A stretch of 64,000 bases of DNA from Leptospiraceae bacterium (lineage in GTDB: Bacteria > Spirochaetota > Leptospiria > Leptospirales > Leptospiraceae). The stretch spans positions 1,065,001 through 1,129,000 of the forward strand of contig JABTUZ010000001.1 of assembly GCA_015075105.1 (NCBI GenBank), given 5' to 3'. The notes under the pieces were generated by a model. That model did no database searches and was not told the origin of the DNA. It was given only the letters and a program-made list of their open reading frames with translations. Positions 34,991-45,131 of this stretch are shown here, piece by piece (position 1 is the first letter of the stretch; each line of letters begins with the position of its first letter). Made by a program: the position numbers and the translations under genes.

Positions 34991-35942
34991 TAGCTCCTCC
35001 TGCAACCTTTTTCTCCAATTCAATACGAACGAAAGAAAATACAATTAAAATTGTAAATACTGGGTCAGAAAACTCAGAAGGAGTAAAAAAAAATAGTATC
35101 CATAAAAACAAAAAAAACATTGCTCTATTCTTAAAAACAGAACAAAATCGAATAAGTCGCTTTTTCTGAGATTTTTCTTTTTGAGATCTGGATAGACTGA
35201 AAATATTTGTGACTCTTTTTCTCTTTGCCCCTACCCCAAAAAATCCAACTACAATAAAAAAAATAGAAACAATTAAGATTCGATCGATTATTGAAGAATC
35301 CGGATTTAACAAAATAGAAAAAAGACTGTTTGTTTTGAGTGAATTCACACTGTACCAAAATATTATGATACATACGACCACGGTATTCAAAACTACAATC
35401 CAAATTCCAAACTTACTGAAACCGGCAATCTGTGAAGTATGACTCGGAAAATGTTCGGAACCTGTTTCTTTTGATTGAAGATAAATTTTGGAGCCATAAT
35501 TTAAGGATGGAAAGTTTTTTTCATAAAATGCATTTATATACATTGATTGAAGTGTAGCAAGGAAAAACAATATCCAGAAATTCCCCTCTAAAAATACACA
35601 AGCAAGAATTACAAATATTTCTATAGAAATAAAAGTAAGAAAATAAAATGAAGAAAAGAAATCTACTCTTTGCTTTTTAAAATTATCTAAAATACAAATA
35701 CAAGACACAGCAAAAAGATTCAGCAATTCATCTGGATTCTTTCCGTCTAAAGCAGAAAGAATCAATAAATACGAAAAAAACATTCCAAGAAATATATTAA
35801 AATCATTTTTATTTTCACGAAACCCCAAGGAAAGATCTTTTCTGTCAAAAAAAATGTACAATCCAAGACAAATTGCGCCTGCAAACTGAATCTGATAAGT
35901 ATAGAAAACAAAAAAAATTAGACAAATAACAGGAAATAACAT
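34962..35942 (-). CDS. Multi-pass membrane protein, unknown
   Basis: A 326-residue protein with about nine hydrophobic segments (first at 3-22, last near 295-315) and short charged loops, one containing SLSRSQKEKSQKKRLIRF. I recognise no motif. It is the first gene of a three-gene minus-strand set with the coiled-coil and SurA-like proteins. The 44 bases upstream are shared with the divergent STAS gene. Confidence 0.6.
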   Translation of the reverse strand: MLFPVICLIFFVFYTYQIQFAGAICLGLYIFFDRKDLSLGFRENKNDFNIFLGMFFSYLLILSALDGKNPDELLNLFAVSCICILDNFKKQRVDFFSSFYFLTFISIEIFVILACVFLEGNFWILFFLATLQSMYINAFYEKNFPSLNYGSKIYLQSKETGSEHFPSHTSQIAGFSKFGIWIVVLNTVVVCIIIFWYSVNSLKTNSLFSILLNPDSSIIDRILIVSIFFIVVGFFGVGAKRKRVTNIFSLSRSQKEKSQKKRLIRFCSVFKNRAMFFLFLWILFFFTPSEFSDPVFTILIVFSFVRIELEKKVAGGAIESQSSQSI

Positions 35943-35986
35943 TTGAATTAAAGCACTCTTATTTCAGAATAGATATTGTGAGTTTC

Positions 35987-36340
35987 ATGGAAATAAATTT
36001 TTCTGTAGAAAAAATAGAAAATATTTTTGTAATCAGGGTCAGCGGTTCAATCAACTCTTTTACAAAGGACAAATTTACAGAAGAAATCAAAAGCTACAAC
36101 AGTAAAGGCCCTCTGATTTTAGATATGGAAGATATTTTAATAGTTTCTTCAACCGGAATTATTGCCCTCAAAGAAATCAGTGACTTTAGCTTTGATTCAG
36201 GAAATAAAATAATTCTTCTAAACCCATCCCCTCAAATTAAACAGGTTTTTGAAATGGGTGGGATCAAAAATTTATTTAGCGTAGCCGCCAACGAAGAATT
36301 AGCCATGAAACTTGCTACCAGAACTTCGAGGAGAATATAG
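35987..36340 (+). CDS. STAS-domain anti-sigma factor antagonist
   Basis: A single STAS domain of 117 residues (SpoIIAA-like) starting at MEINFSVEKIENIFVIRVSG. The phosphorylation-site region reads ILDMEDILIVSSTGIIALKE with Ser-Ser-Thr at the usual place. GTG at 35978 is an alternative start. Such proteins work in partner-switching with serine kinases and anti-sigma factors. The gene is directly followed by a SEC59-type kinase gene (1 base apart). Confidence 0.85.
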   Translation: MEINFSVEKIENIFVIRVSGSINSFTKDKFTEEIKSYNSKGPLILDMEDILIVSSTGIIALKEISDFSFDSGNKIILLNPSPQIKQVFEMGGIKNLFSVAANEELAMKLATRTSRRI

Positions 36341-36341
36341 T

Positions 36342-37088
36342 TTGGCAGAAAAATTCAACACATACAGAAAACTTTGGCACTTTTTGGGTCTGGTTATTCC
36401 CATAGCCCTACTTTACGATATTTTTAAGGGAGGTTTTGGCTTGATACACGCCAGCCGGGCTATTATATTTACCGGGCTTTGTGTGGTCAATTTAGCATTT
36501 ATAGTAGTTGAAACACTCAGGCTACAAAATACTTGGTTTAATAATTTTTTCTGGAAATATTTCGGTTTCCTAATGAAAGAAAAAGAAAAAAATAGAATTA
36601 CAGCTACTCTGCCCTATTTTTTATCCATTGCTTTTGTAGTTGCAATTTACCCTCCGGAAATCGCTTTTCTATCCATGTTTTTTCTATTAGCCGGAGATCC
36701 ATCTGCTGCATTTTTCGGTTTCCGATATGGAAAATACAGATTCAAAAACGGAAAATCTTTAGTAGGCGTAATCGCATTTTTCATAGTTAGTTTTTTTGGA
36801 GGATTGTTTGTTTTATTCCTATTTTCAATCACGAACTCTTCTTTAGAATTTCAATTGTATATAAATAATAAAATCAACTTCCCTGCCATAGCCATACTAT
36901 TTTTTGGTGCAAGTACTGCGTCTGCTGCGGAGTTTTATTCATCCAACGCCTGGAAAGGACTATTGGATGATAATTTTACAATCCCTATAATTTCTTCTGC
37001 AACAATGGCGATTGTAGCCCTCGCTTTATTAAATGAATCTTCCGCTACTAAGATTCTATTTCCATTGAGCGAGCTATACAATAAATAA
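36342..37088 (+). CDS. SEC59/dolichol-kinase-like CTP-dependent lipid kinase
   Basis: A 248-residue membrane protein; the start is TTG at 36342, eight bases after GAGGAG. Family wording is visible: AEKFNTYRKLWHFLGLVIPI, then LAGDPSAAFFGFRYGKYRFK with GKSLVGVIAFFIVS, and near the end STASAAEFYSS with DDNFTIPI. These are the nucleotide-binding features of dolichol kinase, phytol kinase and phosphatidate cytidylyltransferase relatives (COG0170). It likely phosphorylates a lipid alcohol with CTP. Exact substrate unknown. Confidence 0.82.
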   Translation: MAEKFNTYRKLWHFLGLVIPIALLYDIFKGGFGLIHASRAIIFTGLCVVNLAFIVVETLRLQNTWFNNFFWKYFGFLMKEKEKNRITATLPYFLSIAFVVAIYPPEIAFLSMFFLLAGDPSAAFFGFRYGKYRFKNGKSLVGVIAFFIVSFFGGLFVLFLFSITNSSLEFQLYINNKINFPAIAILFFGASTASAAEFYSSNAWKGLLDDNFTIPIISSATMAIVALALLNESSATKILFPLSELYNK

Positions 37089-37098
37089 AATGCAGAAT

Positions 37099-37707
37099 CT
37101 AATACATTCTATACAGACCAATTAGTTTCCCAACAACAGAGGCCTTTTTGGTTTTAATTGGCTTGTAGGAAGTATTGCTTGGCTCCAAACGAATGTAGTC
37201 CGACTCTTTGTAATAGGTTTTTAAAGTAGCAGAATCTTCTACCAGAGCTACTACAATTTCTCCGTTTCTTGCTGATTCTTTTTTTTGGACTATAGCAATA
37301 TCCCCATCCAATATTCCGGCACCGGTCATGGAATCACCTACGACCCTCAAAGCAAAAGTAACACCCTTTTTTGCTAATTCGTCAGGGACTGGAATATAAT
37401 CCTCGATATTCTCTTCAGCCAATATTGGTAAACCAGCAGCCACTCTTCCAACCAACGGAATACTCATCACCCTCACAGGCAACATATCCTCTGCATTTGG
37501 TCTTAAAAGCTCAATCGCACGAGATTGATTCTTTGAAGTTCGGATGTACCCTTTTTTCTCAATAGCTTTTAAGTGGTCGTAGGCACCCTTAGCCGTTATT
37601 CCAAACTCATCACCAATTTCCCGAATTGTAGGTGGAAGCCCCCTATCTTTAATTGTATTGGTTATATAACTCAATACTTCTTCTTGTTTCTCAGTTAGTT
37701 CTTTCAT
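37099..37707 (-). CDS. lexA: SOS repressor LexA
   Basis: A 202-residue LexA. The N-terminal winged HTH reads LTEKQEEVLSYITNTIKDRG and IREIGDEFGITAKGAYDHLK. The cleavage Ala-Gly is in GRVAAGLPI (about 91-92). The catalytic Ser (VVGDSM, about 126) and Lys (SATLKTYY, about 163) are intact, so self-cleavage is expected when RecA is active. I start at ATG 37707 (MKELTEKQ) as in the family; a TTG three codons upstream is possible. Confidence 0.95.
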   Translation of the reverse strand: MKELTEKQEEVLSYITNTIKDRGLPPTIREIGDEFGITAKGAYDHLKAIEKKGYIRTSKNQSRAIELLRPNAEDMLPVRVMSIPLVGRVAAGLPILAEENIEDYIPVPDELAKKGVTFALRVVGDSMTGAGILDGDIAIVQKKESARNGEIVVALVEDSATLKTYYKESDYIRLEPSNTSYKPIKTKKASVVGKLIGLYRMY

Positions 37708-37756
37708 ACTATACAAAGAAAAAGTGAATAAATGTTACGTCAAGTTTTTTTTATAA

Positions 37757-37799
37757 TTTTACAAAAAAAAAACACCCGATCCATTACAGAGCGGGTGCC
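37757..37799 (-). terminator. Rho-independent terminator of the large lipoprotein gene
   Basis: On the minus strand GGCACCCG and CGGGTGTT form a stem with an AT-rich loop, followed by ten T. It lies about 30 bases after the stop at 37828 and before lexA. Confidence 0.85.
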
Positions 37800-37827
37800 T
37801 TTCCAATTCTAAGAATTAGAATCTATT

Positions 37828-40800
37828 CTAATTGTATGGTGCGTTGAAGAAGCTGTTTACAGGACATCCTGCTGTTCCGGCATCAATAATACTCATGCTC
37901 GGAGTTAGACAGAATATCTGCCACCATCTAGCTACTTGACCAGAGCCCACAGAGAATGTTCTTACAAGTCCTTGGGACTTGAATACTCGAATGGTAGCAC
38001 CAGATGTTGCCATTGAAGCTTCGTTACTCCAGTTGTAGATACTGTAACCAAGTCTTGGCTGAGTCCATGCACTTCCCTTTAGTGTCACTGTCTCAGGTCC
38101 GTAACCGGTAGTAATATCGTAGTCCAGAGTTATACCACCGCTTAGTTTATTCTTATCGTTCCAAACTGCCTGACATTTCTTTCCGCCATTTAAACAAGTA
38201 GAGTCGCCAAACTCTAAGTGAGAGTCTAAGTCTCTTGGAGTTGCATTCCAAGAAAGAACCACTCTCATCTCTGTATCGACCAATACCGGGCTAACCAAGA
38301 TATTCTGGTTAGCAGGGGTATCAGTTCCGGCAGAAATTACAGTCTTGAAGGCAGTTACTACACTAGCTCCTGAAACTTCAAGAGTATAGTTGCCAGGAGG
38401 AACTCCAGGAACTGCAAAAGTACCGTCAGAGCTGGTTGTTACAGCAGAAATCGTGTTACCATTGATATCTGTTGCGTAAGCACCATTCACTACGTTAATT
38501 CCAGGTCTCAAGCGAACTGTAAGGTTAGCTAATCCTGTATTGTTGAGAGCATTCAAAGCCCTTCCAGATATTGCCGCCGGTCCGTGAGAGCCAGGAACCA
38601 TAGTGATAATATCGAAGTTGGTAGTTACATCTTTTTGGATATTTACCAACCCTTCTACAGTTTTATATCCTGCAGCCACAAATCTCAACTTCCACTGGCC
38701 TGCATTGATATGGAATACGTCATACTTTGGCACATTCGCAAAAGAAGAGGATCCAGATGCAAGAGAAGCCGGTGAAATTCCATTAGACGGTCTAGCACCA
38801 GAGGTAGGATGAACCAATTCTAAGCTATAAGCTCCTGTAAATTGGAACCCACCGGGGAGTTTTACATACCCGCTCAAATTTCCAAAACCGGTATTCTCTG
38901 TTAGTTGAGTGTTGATAGCTACATCCGATGAAGAAGTTAGAGAAACAGAAATAAATGAATCTCCATATCCTGGTTTTGTAATTTTTAAGACATACTCACC
39001 TGGGTCAATATTATTGATCGAGTAAGCACCAACTGAATCAGTCGAAACTGCACCCACTAACTCATCAGAGCCGGGGATCAATCTTGAACTGGATGTGATT
39101 AAGTCATAGTCTTTGCGAACATTTGCCGAAAAATCCATAACACTTGGGTCAGAGCTTAAATTTCTTCCAAGTGTAACAGTTGCACCGTTAAGATTTTCAG
39201 TAGTAATCGAATTAGATACTTTTCCAGAAATCTTTCTTCTTGGCAAATGGAGAATCGTTGAAACTACATTGTGTGTTCCGTAAAGTGCAGTTCCCTCGTT
39301 GTCTGCTCTTGTAGATGATGCACTCAAGTGTCCGAGAGGATCCACTACAATTACAGCGTAAGAGCCTTGCTTGAACTGATATTTTCCTGCACTAACCTGA
39401 ACAGAATCAGTCACTGAAGGACCAGCTACACTCGGTGTAGAATCTAATCTCGTTGCAGAAGCATAATTTTGAATCGCATACCCAACTCTCTGAGTGTCGT
39501 TTGTAAATGAGTTAGATAGTTGGACTACCTTTGAATTTTCATCGAAAGCAAACTGCCCATTTGAATTTGTAACAGTAATATGAGCTACGGGTGCGTTGGA
39601 ATTATTTGAATTTCCTAGCATTACTACAAACATTCCGGGTAAACTGGTGCCTGCGTTTGTGTAGGTCGGTATAGCCCCTTGGTAAGCTCTTTTTGTTCCA
39701 GAGACCAAAGTATCCAATACAATTGCAACACCAGCAATTTGTGTTCTGTGTGTACTTGGAGTTAGAGTTACCGATGCCACAGTCAAATCAGTCCCGTTCA
39801 AAGTTATTGTAGCAGGTGATGTATTTTGATAGCCCGGAGCGGATACATAATACTGCCAAGCACCGGCAGCCGCAGTAAAATATACATTGGTTCCACTAAT
39901 TTCGTATAGTTTATTTTGGTAGGTATTGTAGTTACAGTAGTAGCCTGCGGTTCCTGTACACTGACCCACACCTGTTCCAATACACGAAGCGATTCCTGTA
40001 AGTTGCCCGTTCCAAGAAGGACATACTTCACGGATCCACATAGCTGCTAAATTTTTCAATCTATCATCGGACCCTGCGAGTAGATAGGCTAACTGAGCCG
40101 GTGTAGTAGTCTTATCCGGTCTGAAGTTGATTACAGCCCCAGGTACTGGTGAAACTAACCCGTCTGTTACACTACCTGTAATCGAAGAAGGTTTAGGCAC
40201 AACTTTAATAGCTGCAACAGAAACATTCTTTACGTTTGAGCCACCCGAAGGATGAGCACTAAATAAGAAAGACACAGAGGCAGTCAAGAAATTGGTTCTT
40301 GTAACTTCAATGTAATAAACCCCGTTAGCCAAAGTATTGGAAAAGCTGTAATTTCCGCTACCATCTGGAGTTGCTGTAGCGACTACACTTCCATTGGAAT
40401 CTTTTAAAGTTACGACATAAGAAGAGTAACTGTTGTCTCCCTGAATAGCTGCATTAGACACAGAGCCTGTAATGAGACCAGAGCTTGAACTGGCTACATC
40501 CCATGCAAGTTGTGCGTTTGCAATAGAAACCGGAGTGGTTATGGCAGGGTTATTTCCGGCAAATACAAATCTGAAAGGAATTGTTTGATTTTCAAATGGT
40601 CTTCCATTTTGAGATATAGAATCACCATTTATTTGAACCGTATAATTTCCATTAGGTAGATTTGCCAAGGAAAAAGAATAATTTCCGCTTGCATTGGTTG
40701 TAGTACTTGATACCACATTCCCATTGGAATCAAGTAACTTTATGGAAACTCCATTCAATCCACCGGCAGGAATTACTACAATATTGTTATATCCGGGAGT

Positions 40801-41397
40801 TTTTACTGTTCCGGAGATTAAAGCAGGACCGCTTGTGTAAAACAATCTCTCTGCGTGCATGGCAGGTATATCGACTGCAGTATAAGACCCGGAGGCAGGA
40901 TTGTAAGTAAAATTAAAATCTTGATAGGTGTAATTCGCACCAAATCCGGATTGAATCAGCACTCTATAGTTTTCATTGTGTAGATTGGAGATATCAAATG
41001 TATAGTTACCGTTTTCATCAAGATAGGTAGTGCTGATCACTGTTCCGTCGGCAGAAACCAATTGTACTTGAATTGCAGTAAGATCTACATCATTGGTAGG
41101 GTCTAAATCTGAATTAACATTCACCCCACCCAATACAACATCTATACTACCTGTAATTCTCGCTGGACCGGAAGTTGGATTCTCTTGTTGAGCAGCAGAA
41201 CTTCCACTACTTGCTGGAAGGGGTACACCGTTTGCGTCGGTTTGTGTACCGCTTGAGCCTGTTGTCCCACTACCCATTAATAACAGGGGCCATAACGGCA
41301 TTCCTTTTTTCTTACCGCCACAACCTACGACGGCAAAAATCAGAATCAGTGAGAAAATAAAATATCTATAGGGAGACCCTATTGTTTTCGTTTTCAT
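37828..41397 (-). CDS. Large surface lipoprotein with repeated carboxypeptidase-regulatory-like domains
   Basis: A 1189-residue protein. The N-terminus ends in AVVGC (Cys26), a lipobox. A Gly/Ser linker follows (about 40-75). Then come at least six Ig-like domains of the CarboxypepD_reg/SdrD-B type, each with D-x-N/S-G-x-Y-x-F/I wording (for example DENGNYTFDISNL, NASGNYSFSLANLPNGNYTV, DGSGNYSF). The last 130 residues look like a DUF2135/YfaP-type domain, starting LSWNATPRDLDSHLEFGDST. It is probably exposed on the cell surface; ligand unknown. It is a single-gene unit with its own terminator. Confidence 0.82.
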   Translation of the reverse strand: MKTKTIGSPYRYFIFSLILIFAVVGCGGKKKGMPLWPLLLMGSGTTGSSGTQTDANGVPLPASSGSSAAQQENPTSGPARITGSIDVVLGGVNVNSDLDPTNDVDLTAIQVQLVSADGTVISTTYLDENGNYTFDISNLHNENYRVLIQSGFGANYTYQDFNFTYNPASGSYTAVDIPAMHAERLFYTSGPALISGTVKTPGYNNIVVIPAGGLNGVSIKLLDSNGNVVSSTTTNASGNYSFSLANLPNGNYTVQINGDSISQNGRPFENQTIPFRFVFAGNNPAITTPVSIANAQLAWDVASSSSGLITGSVSNAAIQGDNSYSSYVVTLKDSNGSVVATATPDGSGNYSFSNTLANGVYYIEVTRTNFLTASVSFLFSAHPSGGSNVKNVSVAAIKVVPKPSSITGSVTDGLVSPVPGAVINFRPDKTTTPAQLAYLLAGSDDRLKNLAAMWIREVCPSWNGQLTGIASCIGTGVGQCTGTAGYYCNYNTYQNKLYEISGTNVYFTAAAGAWQYYVSAPGYQNTSPATITLNGTDLTVASVTLTPSTHRTQIAGVAIVLDTLVSGTKRAYQGAIPTYTNAGTSLPGMFVVMLGNSNNSNAPVAHITVTNSNGQFAFDENSKVVQLSNSFTNDTQRVGYAIQNYASATRLDSTPSVAGPSVTDSVQVSAGKYQFKQGSYAVIVVDPLGHLSASSTRADNEGTALYGTHNVVSTILHLPRRKISGKVSNSITTENLNGATVTLGRNLSSDPSVMDFSANVRKDYDLITSSSRLIPGSDELVGAVSTDSVGAYSINNIDPGEYVLKITKPGYGDSFISVSLTSSSDVAINTQLTENTGFGNLSGYVKLPGGFQFTGAYSLELVHPTSGARPSNGISPASLASGSSSFANVPKYDVFHINAGQWKLRFVAAGYKTVEGLVNIQKDVTTNFDIITMVPGSHGPAAISGRALNALNNTGLANLTVRLRPGINVVNGAYATDINGNTISAVTTSSDGTFAVPGVPPGNYTLEVSGASVVTAFKTVISAGTDTPANQNILVSPVLVDTEMRVVLSWNATPRDLDSHLEFGDSTCLNGGKKCQAVWNDKNKLSGGITLDYDITTGYGPETVTLKGSAWTQPRLGYSIYNWSNEASMATSGATIRVFKSQGLVRTFSVGSGQVARWWQIFCLTPSMSIIDAGTAGCPVNSFFNAPYN

Positions 41398-41629
41398 ATC
41401 GTTTTCCTCTTTTCATATATACTTTTAGCCTAATTTTACTAAAAATACCATAGATTTAAAATTCTGTCAAGAGTTTTTGTTTTTTTTGCAAATTTTATGA
41501 TTTTTTTTTGTTATCTTCAAATTTTTGAATGTACCTGTTATTTTTTGGAAATTTATAATTGGACATTTTTAGAAATTAAAAATCTATGTTACAAAGAAAA
41601 GATAAAAGTTTTTTATAGTTTCTATTGCA

Positions 41630-42079
41630 ATGAAAATAAGAATTTTAGCTTCAACCTGTATTATTTTTACTTTTTTTTGGGTAAACTCTATTTTACCAAC
41701 AAGTCAAACAGGTAAAATCACAATTTATTTAGAAAATATCCAAGTTGATCGTCCGGGTCAATTGATAATAGGGCTTTTTGATAAAGAAAAAGGGTTTCCA
41801 GACACCAGAAAAGCAATCAAATTATACCGATTAGACATATCTACAGAAATTACTGCGAATTTTAGCGGGCTAAATTACGGGGAGTATGCAATTGTAGCAG
41901 TTCACGACGAGAATAATAATGGCAAAATGGATATGAAATGGCTCCCATTTCCCCACCCAGGAGAAGGCTTTTCCGTATCCAACCAAAGATTTTCGAGTTT
42001 TAGTCCTCCTCAATTTCAAAAAGCAAAGATTTTACTGGATAAAAATGAGCTAAAAATTACCCTAAAAATGATTTATTGA
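41630..42079 (+). CDS. DUF2141 secreted protein
   Basis: A 149-residue protein with a signal peptide (about 1-25). The DUF2141 beta-sandwich follows: GKITIYLENIQVDRPGQLII, GLFDKEKGFPD, then LNYGEYAIVAVHDENNNGKM D, and a C-terminal GFSVSNQ-type block. The family is widespread in Gram-negatives with unknown role. It is not obviously co-transcribed with neighbours. Confidence 0.85.
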   Translation: MKIRILASTCIIFTFFWVNSILPTSQTGKITIYLENIQVDRPGQLIIGLFDKEKGFPDTRKAIKLYRLDISTEITANFSGLNYGEYAIVAVHDENNNGKMDMKWLPFPHPGEGFSVSNQRFSSFSPPQFQKAKILLDKNELKITLKMIY

Positions 42080-42400
42080 GCCTTTTTTTATACACACTAA
42101 AAAAAGTTCCCAAAAGAGCCCTTTTTTGCAATAAAGCAAAAACCAGAATTTACGCTTTAAATGGCGTACCTGCAAAAAGTCGTTTTTTTTGAAAAAGCAA
42201 TTGTTCAAAAAGCCAATAAAAGTGCCATTTTCTAGCGTTGTAAAAAGTCCTGAAAGGGGTTTTTGCAGTAGCGTCATAAATTGAATTGTAAAATACACTA
42301 AAATTAAATAAATTTGTAATCAAATTGTAATAATTTACAATTATATTTTAGCTATTAAATAAATTATATGGATATTTTCGGAGATAATTGAAGAAATTTT
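42080..42400. other. AT-rich gap with short hairpins, no gene
   Basis: About 320 bases. A minus-strand open frame across it has no ribosome site or family wording. The motif CCTGCAAAAAGTC occurs here (near 42171) and in reverse form near 44917-44931. The 60 bases before 42401 are strongly AT-rich and probably hold the promoter of the transporter. Confidence 0.5.
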
Positions 42401-43543
42401 ATGAAAGAGACACAAATCATTGACTATAAAAACCCAACAAGAAAAGATCAGATTCGATTCTACTCATTTACATTCATAGCTTCTGTATTAATCGTATTGG
42501 GCTATTTTCTGAATATACCGTCCTATTGGCTTGGGTGGGTTGCTTTTACGGTTGCAGCCTTCTCTGTTGCAGGTAACGACGCGATCCAAACTATCGGAAC
42601 TTTCATTGAAAGTAAATCCGGTGTACACTGGCTACCAAAACTGATAATATTAGGAGGAATGCTAATAGGTGTTCACGCATTCGGCTGGTTTATGGATAGC
42701 GGAGAAATTCATTTCCATAGATTAGATTCTTTTCATGAGACCAGAGCCTTCAACCTAGTCCAATTATTGGCTCCTATCTTATTAGTCATTATTACCAGAA
42801 TGAAAGCACCGGTTTCTACTACATTTATGATACTCGGACTTTTCGGCGGCTCTGCAAATATCAATAAAATGCTGACTAAATCATTCATCGGTTACGGGAT
42901 TGCATTTGTTGTGGCTCTTTTGGTTTGGGGAATTTTAGCAAAATTAGACCCGGATGAATACACCGAAAACCATGTCCCCGACGAAAAAACAGAAAAGAGA
43001 TGGGCTTTACTTCAATGGTTTTCTACGATTTATCTGTGGGGGGCATGGCTCTTACAGGACACTGCAAACATAGCAGTGTTTCTTCCAAGAAAGCTGAGTA
43101 TTACCGAATTTTGTGGAGCCATGGGGCTTATCGTGATTGCACTAGGGATCATCATTCGAACGAACGGTGGAACAATCCAAGAAGTAGTCAGCGAAAAATC
43201 AGACATTAAATGGTCGAAGGCTGCAACTATTGTAGATTTAGTTTACGCCACAATTTTATTAGTTTTCCAGAAATGGAGTAAAATGCCCATGTCAACAACT
43301 TGGGTATTTTTAGGGTTACTCGCAGGAAGAGAAATAATTTTACACGTAGTCACATTCAAAGACAACCCCTACTTGGATACTTTTAAAAAAGTGGGGAAAG
43401 ATGTAGTTTTTGCTTCTCTCGGAATTGCGGTAAGCATAGGAATATTTGTGCTTAGCGATATTGTGTATAAAGAAGGAAAAGATGCAGTAATCTCACCCTA
43501 CATCCAATATTTTGAAAAGATTTCGGTCAATTTTGAAAAGTGA
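42401..43543 (+). CDS. Inorganic phosphate transporter of the Pit family
   Basis: A 380-residue protein with about ten membrane segments. It has two inverted Pit-type repeats: the first carries SVAGNDAIQTIGTFIESKSG and the second has LQDTANIAVFLPRKLS. The two KAPVSTTFMILG / KMPMSTTWVFLG blocks are the other family marks. Pit proteins import phosphate, often as metal-phosphate, by proton or sodium symport. It is monocistronic with a terminator 5 bases after the stop. Confidence 0.85.
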   Translation: MKETQIIDYKNPTRKDQIRFYSFTFIASVLIVLGYFLNIPSYWLGWVAFTVAAFSVAGNDAIQTIGTFIESKSGVHWLPKLIILGGMLIGVHAFGWFMDSGEIHFHRLDSFHETRAFNLVQLLAPILLVIITRMKAPVSTTFMILGLFGGSANINKMLTKSFIGYGIAFVVALLVWGILAKLDPDEYTENHVPDEKTEKRWALLQWFSTIYLWGAWLLQDTANIAVFLPRKLSITEFCGAMGLIVIALGIIIRTNGGTIQEVVSEKSDIKWSKAATIVDLVYATILLVFQKWSKMPMSTTWVFLGLLAGREIILHVVTFKDNPYLDTFKKVGKDVVFASLGIAVSIGIFVLSDIVYKEGKDAVISPYIQYFEKISVNFEK

Positions 43544-43547
43544 AAAT

Positions 43548-43574
43548 GTATTGCCCTTAAAGGAAGGGCAATAC
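43548..43574. terminator. Bidirectional terminator
   Basis: GTATTGCCCTT and AAGGGCAATAC form an 11-bp perfect stem with T-rich sequence in the minus direction and a run of A after it in plus direction. It separates the convergent transporter and DoxX genes. Confidence 0.82.
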
Positions 43575-43592
43575 GAAAAAAACTTCTTTCGG

Positions 43593-43985
43593 TTATTCTG
43601 TCGGCTCTGCTTTTGCAGTCAAAACACCGGAGTAATTTTTTCTGTATGAATAGGCCAAGAATATTTCCAAAGCCACTACTGCAATCGCAACAGGCATTCC
43701 AGCATTGTTCAAAAATACATGGAATAAAAATATATTTATGGCAATCGGTGCAAGTATAGTTAGTGCAAGTGGAACAAAATAGTTGGAAAGAAGTAAAATC
43801 CCGCATACGATTTCAGTAGTTTTGAGCACAGGTATTAAATACTTAGTGGCAAACAAAGCCCCAAAAAAAGCCCCTGCTTCAGGAGCGGGAGGAGGAGAAG
43901 GGATAAAATTAAAAAACCCATTAAAACCAAAAACAACAAAAATCAGCCCTAGTAAAATTCGAGCTGCCAAAACTATTTTTCTCAT
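43593..43985 (-). CDS. DoxX-family membrane protein
   Basis: The 130-residue protein has four membrane helices. It begins MRKIVLAARILLGLIFVVFG FNGFFNF-like, the standard DoxX start, and continues LKTTEIVCGILLLSNYFVPL. Family members associate with redox enzymes or quinones; no function can be fixed here. It is a single gene. Confidence 0.88.
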   Translation of the reverse strand: MRKIVLAARILLGLIFVVFGFNGFFNFIPSPPPAPEAGAFFGALFATKYLIPVLKTTEIVCGILLLSNYFVPLALTILAPIAINIFLFHVFLNNAGMPVAIAVVALEIFLAYSYRKNYSGVLTAKAEPTE

Positions 43986-44055
43986 AGAGAACCTCTTAAT
44001 ATGTGATTAGACCATAGTTTAATATTAAACTATTTTGTCAATGAAATATTTTCAA

Positions 44056-44886
44056 TCAAAGTTTGTCTAATATTTCTTTTTTCTTGGACTCATACTCTGA
44101 CTTATTGATTAACTTTTTGTCGTAGAGTTTTTTCAATTCGCTAAGTCTTTTCTCGATATTGGATACGTCGTCTTTTTTAGCTATAGTGGATTCTTGGCTT
44201 GGAAAAAATACAATTTTTTTACATGCGAGGGTATTTTCTTTGTCTATAGTTTTATTCCCACAAGGCTTTCCGTTTCTATCTTGAAACTGGTAAGACAAAT
44301 CTGGCTTTTCAAAAACAGAAATAATAGAGTTTAAAGTAAGCGAAGATTTCATGTCCAACGGGAGTGGATTTGCCCAATCAACAAAATTGTATTGATTTCC
44401 AAAATTGATATTTTGATTGGCTTCTATGAAAATTAAATTTATTCCGTTGCCGTCCGCATAAAAGAAAAACTTTGTCCTAAAGATTCTAGTTTCCGGTGCG
44501 AGCTTGTCGTCTTTACGGATTATGACTTGGTAGATTTTACTAAAGTCTTTTTCTTGGATTTTTCTCCACAGTATTTCAGTTAGTTTTTCTGATATATTCT
44601 CTTGAATCAGTGCAATATTGACCGGACCGAGTATAGACCCTGTTGTGGCTATCGACTTCAGAGAATTTAAAAGCAATGTTTTGTAAGCTGGAGGCATTTC
44701 TGTGACTTTGTTTTCTTCGGTTTGAATTTCAATGGGCTTCTCCATTTCAAAAACCACAAACTCTTCACCCTGCCCTATAATTTTTCTCTCAGTTCTTTGA
44801 AAAATAGAGCAGTTCGTAAATAAGAGTACAAAAATATATACAATAAGAAAAACTTTCAAGATATTTTTCTTAATTAAAAGTTTCAT
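44056..44886 (-). CDS. Predicted lipoprotein with C-terminal SHOCT-like motif
   Basis: I start at ATG 44886, which gives a signal peptide ending in LLFTNC (lipobox Cys at about 26). A longer frame from TTG 44943 would bury the signal. The central domain is unrecognised. The last 40 residues (NIEKRLSELKKLYDKKLINK, SEYESKKKEIL) match the SHOCT short helical motif found at protein ends. Two Cys (about 205 and 218) may form a disulphide. Confidence 0.65.
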   Translation of the reverse strand: MKLLIKKNILKVFLIVYIFVLLFTNCSIFQRTERKIIGQGEEFVVFEMEKPIEIQTEENKVTEMPPAYKTLLLNSLKSIATTGSILGPVNIALIQENISEKLTEILWRKIQEKDFSKIYQVIIRKDDKLAPETRIFRTKFFFYADGNGINLIFIEANQNINFGNQYNFVDWANPLPLDMKSSLTLNSIISVFEKPDLSYQFQDRNGKPCGNKTIDKENTLACKKIVFFPSQESTIAKKDDVSNIEKRLSELKKLYDKKLINKSEYESKKKEILDKL

Positions 44887-45131
44887 AGTTTTTTTAGAGT
44901 ATATATTTCCAAGAAAGACTTTTTGCAGGTGCCCATTTATCAAAATCTGCTTTTACAATAAAAAAAATCTCATTTTTGTAAAGCTGAAATTTATTCTTAC
45001 ACAATAATAGAATTTTTTAAAAAAAATACTTCGCCAAGTATTTTACTATGATTCAATACAAAATTTTTTCAAGCAGAGTTCGGTCGGATTTTTATTTGAC
45101 CTTGAGCCTATTGAAAAAAAATGATATTACC

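Noticed and set aside
37708-37740. LexA operator at the lexA start
   Set aside because: A TTTG is present near the start but no TTTGN5CAAA-type palindrome could be completed.
42062-42298. Minus-strand frame of 78 codons
   Set aside because: No ribosome site or family wording; it lies in an AT-rich gap and overlaps the end of the DUF2141 gene.
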